Part shown: in pieces, positions 55,166 to 64,000 of the stretch | Layout of the letters: the number at the start of each line of letters is the position of its first letter | Numbering within the stretch: position 1 is the stretch's first letter | Assembly: GCF_949987535.1 (NCBI RefSeq) | Contig: NC_080064.1 | Location: forward strand, 133,142,708 to 133,206,707 | Origin: Balaenoptera acutorostrata | Taxonomy: Eukaryota; Chordata; Mammalia; Artiodactyla; Balaenopteridae | Direction: 5' to 3' | Length of the DNA stretch: 64,000 nucleotides | The notes under the pieces: generated by a model | What the model was told of the DNA's origin: nothing | The model's input: the letters and a program-made list of their open reading frames with translations, nothing else | Database searches by the model: none | Translations under genes and position numbers: made by a program

Positions 55166-55845
55166 CAGTTGTCTTTCAGAAGCTCAGATACAAGTTCATG
55201 TTCATAACTTTTGAAGATCACTCTCTTCCAAAACCATTTTTTCAGGTCTGCTAAAACCAGCTATTTATTCACTGTGAATTCATTTTTTCCTGGGAAGAGC
55301 ATCAGCCAGAAGTTCTGACTTGAGGAGCTGGGTCCAGGCTTACCTTCAGTCATTCTAGACCAGTTGCTATGCATTTTTTTTTTTTTTTTTTTTACGCAAG
55401 AGAAAATATAATTCCCTGCAGCATAATTTTCTCTTTCTTCAAGGCATTCCTATGTGACACTAGTAAGTATTTATTGAGCAGGTGCTAAATGTAGAGTTTT
55501 GTACTACTATTCACTTGGATGCCCATTCCTCAGGGCTCTTAGGCTGGAAAGACCTAAGGAGAGAATTACAAAATTACCAGATATGGTGATCTGAGGCATT
55601 TCTAAGACAGAAACTACTACTGGGGTATGGCCTCAAGGGAAGAAAAGTTGACCTAATCTTTCTCCTATATTGTGTGAAAGTGTATTTTGATTCATTCCAG
55701 TAACTAGTTGTGTGAGTACAAAGTGAACTGAATTTTTGTCATCTAGAAATAATTGTTTGAATATAAGATAAAGAAGTAATTTCCTTTTTCTTCATTTTTC
55801 TTCCTCCCCTCCTTGCTCCCTTTTTCTATCACATTTTATTTTTCC
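55166..55845. other. No gene; T-run at 55374-55394
   Basis: Contains a long T-run, and a short L2/MIR-like 3' tip (agtatttattgagcaggtgc) at 55464. Otherwise nothing named. Confidence 0.4.
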
Positions 55846-55849
55846 CAAG

Positions 55850-56080
55850 AAATGTTTATTGAGCTTAGAACCAACCAAGGAATAGAGATGTTATATGAAT
55901 AAAACCTGACTTTTGCCTCAAGGGGATAGACATAAGTTTCAATGTAGTGTGTTTTTTTTTCTGAAATGAAGATACGCATAAATTCAATGGCCTAGCTACT
56001 GGGGGTAGTTAGAGGAAGCTTTAGACTGTGGGTGAAACCTGAACAGAGTCCTAAAGAATTGAATAAAAGTCTGACATCTG
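55850..56080 (-). mobile_element. L2 LINE 3' region, antisense
   Basis: Opens with gaaatgtttattgagcttag and continues with antisense L2 3' sequence to cctgaacagagtcctaaaga at about 56038. Diverged. Confidence 0.5.
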
Positions 56081-57212
56081 GGTTATTTGTACTTATAAAT
56101 TAAAAACTCAACGTACTCCGAGAAATAAGTGTTAGAAGTCGCAGAGACTAAACTATTTTTCTGATTACCTTGATTAGACTTGGGGGAGAAGAAAACTTAG
56201 GTTGAGAACTAGAAAACATTAGACATGCCTGACTCCGGCTGTAACATGTGGCCTTTAAGAAATTGGCCAGAGACTCTTAGGTGCCAACGTTTCTACCAGA
56301 GCATTTCCTGCTTCTAGGTGATCTGAGGGTTCTGGTGGGAGGTCTTCAGAACTAATGCCTGGCAGACTCTCTCCTCCAAGTATAGTTTTTCTAGTGCTCA
56401 GGCGGTGCCCAACAACTCAAAACTGAAATTGTTAGTTAAACCACAGCTTTAACTCCTCAGCCCCCCAAGTCTCCAGTTATACTTGACAATTACCCCTCGA
56501 CTCCCACACAGAAACTGCCTTTTTTGTCTGGGTGATGCCAGTAAATTCACCTCTGACTAGGATCAGACCATATAGGAGGCTTAAAGCCCTATGGGATTTT
56601 CAGAATGTTTAACAGGGTGTCAAAACATCTATGGGGGCAGCCCCTATAGATGTGTCAGCTGACTTCTACTCACCCGCAGTCCTCACATATATATGGCAGC
56701 TTTCCTCTGAAGTTCATTTGCAGTAAATACTCATGAATAAGTATGCAACCTAAAAGAATTATCAGTTAACTCATTTTTGGAGACATTTCATTTTTAGGAG
56801 AAAAAGCCTACTGACAAAATTAAACTTCCAGGGGATCAATCCAGATTCAGTTCAATCTCCAAACCTTCTTTTCCTACATGTATGCTCAATATATGAGATC
56901 ATTAATATTCAGACTGATAACCCTGAAAAAAGTTGATTGTTGGTTGTTTTATACTTCTGAATGCCAGAAATATTAGAGCAATAAAAATTTAAACGAAGAG
57001 GAGTTAACTGTAGATCAACTGTAGAATTAACTTGGTAATTCTCTTCTCTATGTGTTTGGGTTAATTGATTTTTTAATGTAAAACTTCATGTATGCTCATA
57101 TTTTTCTTAAATTAAAAAGAAAGTTTTAGAAGCACTGTTTTCCTGAACCAAAAAGAAAATGTGTTCAGTTAAAAAATGCACAGGAGTGGTAGTTTATTGC
57201 ATCATATGCATT
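56081..57212. other. No recognised feature
   Basis: About 1.1 kb without a nameable element or convincing reading frame. Confidence 0.4.
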
Positions 57213-57214
57213 GA

Positions 57215-57610
57215 ATAACTTCTTTTTCTTTGTACCTGATTACTTCACACCTTATTTCCAAATGAACACAAAGAAAATAGCTGCAAAAATAAATGCTCTG
57301 GCTCAGTTACAAATTCTGTCTGTATTTAAACACGGTTGCAAATCAAAATCACTTGTGGAGCTTTTTAAAAATTACACTCCTCTCTCCACCCCCTGCCATT
57401 TTTATTCACTGGACCTGGGATGATGTCTGAACAGATTTATTTTAGAGATGCTTTTCCATTTTGAGAACTACCAGTTTAGATTATTTTTTTTTAGCCCTTG
57501 CATTCTTTCTTTTACTCCTCCCAATTTGCTGCTTAATATTTATTGAGTTACTTTTCTTTCCGTGTACTTGATTACTTCACACTTCCTTTTTTCAGAATGA
57601 ACACAAAGAA
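57215..57610. repeat. Pair of about 60-bp direct repeats flanking a MER5-like element
   Basis: Two similar segments, 57215-57276 and 57547-57610, share tgattacttcacac and gaatgaacacaaagaa-type sequence. The about 270 bp between them contains a MER5A-like hAT element (57325-57480), with gttgcaaatcaaaatcactt on its left and ccattttgagaactaccag on its right. Confidence 0.6.
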
Positions 57611-59090
57611 TTTGGAGGCGATGCCTGGCAGTACCTAGGCATCCAATAGATCCTAGTCAGCTGGCTAGAATACAGCATAGAGTTCCCTAGGGGAGACAGA
57701 GGTCTGAGACAGGAGGAGAAAATGGAGAAACCTTGGGTACCCAGAGACCTGAGTGGGAGGCAGATAAGCTGGCTACCTGATGGGGATGTAGGAGCTGAGT
57801 CAAGGGCATTGCTGAAAGGCTGAGGAGGGCCAGTTGTCATCTAGCTCCTCCTGTTCACAGGAACAATGCAGAGGTTTATGATTCTTAGGGTGGAGCTCTT
57901 GATATTTTGCCTAGTTGGCTTCTTGGTTCCAGAGAGGAATGGATCATCTCACTGGGACCTGCTAGAATGGATTAGAATTATAAAAGGGATTGACAGTCTC
58001 AATTCAAATGGTCTCACAGAGCTTTAACTCTCAGTGGAATATTGAATTGCAATCTCTCTATGTTTATCACTTAACTACATACAGCTGAGAACACCACCGT
58101 GAACCAGGAAGTAAACATCTATCATTAGTGGAAAACTGTCCAAAGGAGTGAATTGTGAGAGAGGACTCCTGAACGCAAATATTTCACTGCCCTACCAGCA
58201 CTCTTTTCTACTTCTAACTTAAACTTCTAACTTGAATGTGCTGTTAACCATGAATATGAAATCTGGTGTCCTCTCAGTTTTTTGCTTTCCAGACTTGGAG
58301 GAATTTCCCCCAGCATCCCAGCCCCCCCTGAGTTTCACTCCCCACTTGGGCTGTAGCTTCCAGGAGCTCTGTTGCTTCCTCTTCTTTCTTCCCTGTTTTT
58401 ACAAACACTGCGACACAATGACTCTCCCTTGCCTTTTATGAAACCACATAAAGTCATAACAAGCCAATGATAATTCTCCAGTGTGGACATTAGAATTATG
58501 TTCTTTCTGTGTGTCTTGGGAAAGGGTGTAGTGGAATTTGTCTCAAGTTTACTGTATTTCTAATGGAGCTATGTAATCACTATTTTTTCATTTTTCTTTG
58601 TCTTGGTACTGCAAAGGTAATTAGTTAATTAGTTCCTGAACCTTAGTGACAAATTTGATGGATAAGGATGAAATGAGATGATTTTCCAAAGAGGTATTTG
58701 TCTTTTAAACAAGAACAAAATGAATTCTCTTCAGAGAGGAACAACCCTTTATTCACATGATTGTGAAATAGAATGTGGTTTCTGTCTTAAAACAACTTGA
58801 AGCACTAAAATTAAACTTCTACTAATCTGGAGTAAGACGAAAGTTAATTTTGGTAGATTCACTATGTATAAAAAAGAAGGTGCATTCATCATAAGCAGCA
58901 TTTTAAAGTGACAGATGGCCTTAAGATTTGTTTCAAATGTAAAACACAGCCTCAAAGGACAAAGGAAAATTTAAATTTGCCAAAGTTTACCAAAATGTCC
59001 CTGTATACAAGTTTACAGGTTCAATTTTCACACCATTAGCTGTTGAACCTAGTAGACATCCATGTTTAGGTATCATTTTTTCTTTTCTTA
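57611..59090. other. No recognised feature
   Basis: About 1.5 kb in which I name no element. The 82-codon frame at 57592-57840 (minus) and the 69-codon frame at 58232-58441 (plus) have no domain. Confidence 0.4.
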
Positions 59091-59091
59091 A

Positions 59092-60245
59092 ATTAATAGA
59101 CTTTAGTTTTAGTATAATTATAGGTTTACAGAAAAATTGAGAGTTGCCATACTACTCCCTCTTCCCACATGCACACATATGCATAGTTTCCCCTGTTCTT
59201 AACATCTTGCATTAGTGTGGTATATTTGTTACAATTGATAAACCCATACTGATATATTACTATTAATTAAAGTCCATAGTTCACTTTAGGGTTCACTCTT
59301 TATGTTGTACGGTTCTCTGACTTTTGACAAATGCATAATGTCCTATATCCACCATTATAGTATCATACTGAATAGTTCCATCACCTTAAAAGTCCTCTGT
59401 GTTCCACCTAGTCATCCCTCCTTCCTTCTCCCTGAATTCCTGGCAACCTGGCAATACAGTAAAGATGGTGTTTTTACTGTCTCTATAGTTTTGCATTTTT
59501 CTGGAATATCATGTAATTGGAATGATATAGTATGCAGTCTTTTCAGACTGGCTTCTTTCACTTAGCAATATGCATTTAAAGTCTTTTCATGGCTTAATAG
59601 CTTGTTTTTTTTATTGCTGAATAATTTTCTATTTTATGAATGTACTGCAGTTTGTTTATCCATTCACCTATTGATGGACATCTTGGTCGTTTCCAATATT
59701 TGGCAATTATAAGGAAAACTGCTATAAATATTCATATGCAGGTTTTTGTGTGGACATAAGATTTCAGCTCATTTGGATAAATACCAAGGAGCACAATTTC
59801 TGGATTGTATGGTAAGACTATATTTAGTTTTGTAAGAACCTGCCAAGCTGTATTCCTATCAGCAGTGAATGAGAGTTCTTGTTGCTCCACATCCTAATCA
59901 GCATTTGATGTTGTCAGTGTTTTGGATTTTTGCTATTCTAATTGTTGTGTAGTGGTATCTCATTGTTGTTTCAATTTGCAATTTTCTAATGATTTTCATA
60001 TGATTTTTTCATATGATGTTGAGCATCTTTTCATATACTTACTTGCCACCTGTATATCTTCTTTAGTAAAATGTTCAGAGCTTCAGCCCATTTTTGAATG
60101 GGATTGTTTGTTTCCTTATTGCTGAGTTTTAAGAGTTCTTCATAAATTTGGGATATAATTCCTTTGCCAGATATCCGTTTTGCAGACATTTTCTTTTCAT
60201 CTGTGGCTTGTCTTTTCAATCTCCTAAGGGATTGTCTTTTTAAAA
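59092..60245 (-). mobile_element. L1 3' UTR and ORF2 end, antisense
   Basis: About 1.15 kb of collinear antisense L1: tataattataggtttacaga at 59114, cctatatccaccattatagt at 59343, tccattcacctattgatgga at 59660, tggtatctcattgttgtttc at 59953, and gagttcttcataaatttggg at 60132. It is old and well ordered, with no poly(T) anchor that I can place. Confidence 0.8.
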
Positions 60246-60650
60246 CTAGGTGTGTTACACAAATAAGTAGTTTTTTTCATTTTCTGGGAGTGCCCAGTTA
60301 CAAAGTTATGAAAGAGGAAGACAGAGACATTTTATTTTGGTAATAAAAGTTAAGTTCTTTTAACTATGAGAACTGAAAGAGAATTATCACAGGGACTAAA
60401 AGGAACATTATGTGAATAAGAAATTTCATGGAATAAAGTGGACATCATAGGGGTGATTGGTGTCTTCTAAGAAGTAGCCCCATACTAGTGGGACATGTAT
60501 ATTCTTGCACAGGTCTTGTGCTCATGACTTTTTATCCTGAAACTTCTGCCTTGCACTTCATTACTTTCTTTTAATATCCTTCTCTCTTGACTTATTGATC
60601 TCCTACCATTTACATCTCTGTCTGAACCCCTCATGTCTAATGCCCAATGT
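60246..60650. other. No recognised feature
   Basis: No gene or element identified. Confidence 0.4.
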
Positions 60651-60654
60651 ACAG

Positions 60655-60865
60655 TACTGAATCATGAGCTTGGGCTTTCTTATAGGTTGAGCCCCAGCTC
60701 TCAGCTCTGTAACTTACAAGCTGTGTGACTTTAGGGGAGTTGTTATCTTCCTGTAGCCTGTTTCCTTATGTGCCTACCTCACATGCTAGTTGAGAAGATT
60801 AAATAGTATATGTAAAACATTTAGCATGGTACCTGGCTCTGGTGCTCCGTTAATGTGTGTTTTCT
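60655..60865 (+). mobile_element. MIR SINE, nearly full length
   Basis: Sense MIR: gttgagccccagctctcagc at 60687, tgtgtgactttaggggagtt at 60721, gagaagattaaatagtatat at 60791, and catggtacctggctctggtg at 60825. Confidence 0.75.
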
Positions 60866-61150
60866 CCCCATCCTTTTTATTTTTCATGTATGTTCTCCCT
60901 ACCTTTATAGGCTATGACTTTTTTTGACTTCCAGTTTTCCTTGTTTGAGGCTGAATATTTCTCCAAATAGCATTGAAAGCGATAACTCCCTTCCTTCCTC
61001 CCACGTGATTCCTTTCTCTTAAGTGTCCGGTGGTCAGCCCCACTCAGTCTGTTCTGGTCTCATGGCAAAGACCCCAAACAGACACAGTTAACTGAGGGTA
61101 TTTCTTGGACCTGCAGCTTCCCTGTCTCCTTTTGCTGTTGCTATTCCTAC
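60866..61150. other. No recognised feature
   Basis: No gene or element identified. Confidence 0.4.
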
Positions 61151-61154
61151 CCTT

Positions 61155-61365
61155 TTTAGAGGCACTGAATTCATTTATACTAACAAGTGTTTAGTGATGA
61201 ACTACTATATACTTAGCACTGTGATGTAGTTGAGGGGCTCACAAAAAGTAAGATGAGTCTTTCCTTCAAATTGATGATTCACTTGGAGAGACAAGATATA
61301 ATCATAAAACAGACCCTAACATTAGACAGGATGTTTCTAAAGGTTAGGTATAGTCAGAATGTGAG
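61155..61365 (-). mobile_element. L2 LINE 3' region, antisense
   Basis: Antisense L2: aacaagtgtttagtgatgaa at 61181, actactatatacttagcact, and the A-rich 'ataaaacagaccctaaca' part. Diverged. Confidence 0.45.
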
Positions 61366-61675
61366 CTGGTGGTTTCTTAGTATTCACTGGAATGTCACCC
61401 AAGTGACCACTGCCAGGGTTTAGGCCCTAGGCTCTGATCAAGAGAGATACATCCTGGCTAAAGGAATCCAGGAAAATGAGCACAGGGTTGATAGTGAGAG
61501 GCAATGAAGAGAGGAAATGATTTAGCATGTAAATGGAGTTAGTAGTTGGGGATCATTGGAGGATTATAGAAACCAGCTGCTCTGGGGAGTGGGGAAGAAT
61601 CTGACCATTAGACATAGGCTCTAAGAATAGGAGAATCTCCTCTTTTTCCTCTCTCTCACTTTCTTCCTGTCAATT
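61366..61675. other. No recognised feature
   Basis: No gene or element identified in about 300 bp. Confidence 0.4.
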
Positions 61676-61689
61676 TACTGTTAAGTTTT

Positions 61690-61699
61690 TTTTTTAATT

Positions 61700-61746
<47 letters not shown>

Positions 61747-62009
61747 TGGCTGTGTTGGGTCTTCGTTTCTGCGTGAGGGCTTTCTCTAGTTGCGGCGAGC
61801 GGGGGCCACTCTTCATCGCGGTGCGCGGGCCTCTCACTATCGCGGCCTCTCTCGCTGCGGAGCACAGGCTCCAGATGCGCAGGCTCAGTAATTGTGGCTC
61901 ACGGGCCTATTTGCTCCACGGCATGTGGGATCTTCCCAGACCAGGGCTCGAACCCGTGTCACCTGCATTGGCAGGCAGATTCTCAACCACTGCGCCACCA
62001 GGGAAGCCC
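61690..62009 (-). mobile_element. CHR-2-type SINE, short subtype, long (TTTA)n tail
   Basis: Antisense SINE whose tail is a run of about 12 ATTT units (61697-61746), followed by the body and full tRNA head. Flanks tactgttaagttt (from 61676) and tactgttagttt (62010-62021) are the target duplication with a 1-nt difference. The long tail suggests a young copy or a mutable site. Confidence 0.95.
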
Positions 62010-62021
62010 TACTGTTAGTTT

Positions 62022-62750
62022 TATGGCTATGGACAAATATCTAGTGAGAACTGAAGTTTGCAAGACTTCTATTATGGAATAAAATTATTAAATTTAATGT
62101 CAGGTTTTGCCATTGTTTTTAATTCAACATTTATTTTTTAAAAATAATATCCGACCTTGGTGCAAAGACTATTTAAGAAAGCTTACAAAACTTACAAAAT
62201 GAAAAAAAAAGTAAATGAATAAGACAAATGAGACACTGGGAAAAGAAGGTTGGAAATACTAGATGAAGCCAGGAGTAAAGTTAGAACATAAAATTTATGC
62301 TACAAAGTTCACTACATTCATTGGAATTGGGCCTGTCTAGGAACTAATCAGAAAAGTGAACATGATTGTTGACAAAATTTATAGGATTCCTTAGGTAACA
62401 ATCAATCTGTGGTGTAGGAGGAAATACTAATACTAATACTAAGGCCATGGAAAGTTTTTTCCTCAGTGTCTTCATAGATAAAGATTCAGAATTTTAAAAT
62501 TTGACTTCAGCTTTTGTAAGAATTTCAACGTAGGAGGGAAGCAGGAGAAGGTTTACTAATCAGAAACCAGTGTCTTCAATTTCCTTACATTAGAATTATA
62601 CAGTTTCTTTCCTACTTGAATATACCCAAGACCCCTCCAAGATTTCTTTATGATCAACAAGGGAAGAGGGGGCCTCATGACACCAAGAAAGGAAAGATGA
62701 GACACGCTGACACTCAGTTCCCCAGATTATTCCCTCTCCTCCCTTACCTT
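62022..62750. other. No recognised feature
   Basis: AT-rich; a short tandem of aatact at about 62426-62440. No element named. Confidence 0.4.
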
Positions 62751-62752
62751 CT

Positions 62753-63150
62753 CTTATGGACTGAATTGTTTCTCCCCTAAAATTTATATGTTGAGGTCCT
62801 AATGCCCAGAGCCTAAGAATGTGACCGTATTTGGAAACAGGACCTTTAAGGAAGTGATTAACTTAAAATGAGTTCATTAGGGTGGGCCCTAATCTAGTGG
62901 GACTGATGTCCTAATAAGAGGACATTAGAACACACAGAAAGCGGCCCATCCGTTGCATGCATAGAGAGACAACCATGTGAGGAAATGGCAAGAAGGCAGT
63001 CAAACCTGCCAAAACTTTGGCCTTGGACTTCTAGCTTCCAAAACTCTGAAAAAACAAATTTCTGTTTGCCATAAAAAAGTACCACCTACCATTCTGTAGG
63101 TGGTACTTTTTGGTGGTACTTTTTTATGGCAGCCCCAGTAAATGAATATA
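62753..63150 (+). mobile_element. MLT1-like MaLR LTR with internal palindrome
   Basis: Sense LTR of the ERV-L/MaLR type: tatggactgaattgtttctc at 62755, aaatttatatgttgaggtcc at 62780, gaatgtgaccgtatttggaa at 62817, ggtgggccctaatctagtgg at 62881, and the end ttatggcagccccagtaaat at 63124. The 3' part is altered by an inverted duplication at 63068-63130 (see separate entry). Confidence 0.8.
63068..63130. repeat. Perfect inverted repeat, 19-bp arms
   Basis: Arms gccataaaaaagtaccacc (63068-63086) and ggtggtacttttttatggc (63112-63130) are exact reverse complements. A second pairing is possible: 63074-63089 with 63096-63111, 16 bp with a 6-nt loop. It sits in the MLT1-like LTR just before its end. 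Confidence 0.95.
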
Positions 63151-63179
63151 CCTTCCAGTTGGTTTTATATGCCACTGCA

Positions 63180-63610
63180 AGATTCCCTTTGCTTAAATTT
63201 ACTTTGATCATGTCAATATCCTCTTGAAAAACTGAAGGTTTAAAGTTCTTATTCTGGTATTCATGACCTTCAAAAATCTGGCCCCAGTCTGCCTTTCCCC
63301 ACTTAACCCACACTACACAAGTGTGCTTTGTACTTTTTGTATTCGTGTCTTTGCTCATGCTGCCTGGAATATTGCAATTTGCATCCTGTGAGATCTTACC
63401 CGTCCCTCAGTACCCATCATCTCAACTACCCACTCATCCACAAAGCCTTTGATTATCTTAGCTAGCATTTCTTCCTCTTCTGAGTTCTTAAAACATTTTG
63501 TCATTATTTAATCACAAGTCTTATTCCTCCTGTTTGAGGGTAAGATCCTAAAATGTGCAAGTCATATTTTTATGCCTATATGTAAAGTTCCTAGCACAAC
63601 AACTTCCAAA
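63180..63610 (+). mobile_element. L2 LINE 3' region, sense
   Basis: Sense L2: cttcaaaaatctggccccag at 63269, gctcatgctgcctggaatat at 63353, then the 3' UTR near 63520-63600 (gttcctagcacaac). Confidence 0.7.
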
Positions 63611-63611
63611 G

Positions 63612-64000
63612 ATAAAGTGATTCATTCATTCATTTATTCATCCATACATTGCTCTTAGCCACATGTTATATTAGTTTGTAGAGGATACAGCAGAGAACAA
63701 AACAAATGTGGTCTCTACCCCATGGGACTTGCCTTCCATTGGAGGTACAGATAAATGAGTAGTCAAGTAGTTAGAGGTTGTTATTAGTACCTCAGTAGAG
63801 AATAACATCATGACTTATTTCAGATAGTGTACTTAGGGAGGGCCTACTGAGGAGGTGCTATTGAAGCTAAGACATGTAAAGAAGAAACCAGCTCCATGAA
63901 GCAGGATAAGCAAGGAATGCGTTTGATATGCTCCAACTAGTGTGCTTAGAGCACAGTGGAAAAGAGGGAGCGTGGCTGGATGTGAGGGCAGAGAGGAGGT
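63612..64000 (-). mobile_element. L2 LINE 3' end, antisense, cut by window end
   Basis: Starts with tgattcattcattcatttat, the antisense L2 terminus, and continues with acttgccttccattggaggt at 63728, ttagggagggcctactgagg at 63834 and ggaatgcgtttgatatgctc at 63914. It runs off the window. It faces the sense L2 at 63180-63610 tail to tail. Confidence 0.75.

Overview
The window is intergenic or intronic nuclear DNA from a placental mammal. I find no intact protein-coding gene, no rRNA, no functional tRNA gene, no CRISPR array and no bacterial-type operon. All reading frames are short. Those I can explain come from transposon relics: SINE heads, L1 and L2 reverse-transcriptase fragments, and an ERV-L pol fragment.

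The organism is most likely a cetacean. The window holds 13 copies of a tRNA-derived SINE of the CHR-2 type, plus one shorter CHR-1-like copy. This SINE group is restricted to cetaceans, hippopotamuses and ruminants. Most copies are nearly full length, mutually similar and flanked by target-site duplications of about 8-16 bp. The ruminant Bov-tA and BovB elements and pig PRE-1 are not seen. I also do not see the further-shortened, very young CHR-2 form I associate with toothed whales, which leans weakly towards a baleen whale. The species call is inference.

Layout. 1-7 kb: MIR, L2 and L1 relics, two LTRs, an ERV-L pol remnant, a SINE and a MER20-like hAT copy. 7-17 kb: mostly decayed antisense L2, including a 1.5-kb stretch at 14.9-16.45 kb, with two SINEs and an LTR-like insertion. 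17-27 kb: L1 3' ends, a sense L2 split by a SINE, a GC-richer LTR-like block at 22.9-23.45 kb, and an L2 split by an L1. 27-36 kb: two hAT elements, two SINEs and several MIRs. 36-37.1 kb: a twin-primed (inverted) L1. 38-46.6 kb: MIRs and L2s, three SINEs and a long antisense L1 that keeps its 5' region. 46.6-54.5 kb: L2, a second twin-primed L1 carrying a SINE, a hAT element split by a SINE, and a CHR-1-like copy. 54.5-64 kb: L2, MIR and MER5-like relics, an antisense L1 3' end, the last SINE, and an MLT1-like LTR with a local palindrome. The window ends inside an antisense L2.

There is no gene network to describe. The readable content is the insertion history: old L2, MIR and hAT relics, then L1 and LTR insertions, then CHR SINEs as the youngest layer, several of them inside older elements. 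I found no convincing undescribed biological system. The best leads are structural: two independent twin-priming inversions, a fold-back palindrome in an LTR, SINE subfamily variants, and LTR-like blocks I cannot name. Boundaries without a stated target-site duplication are accurate to about 10-50 bp.
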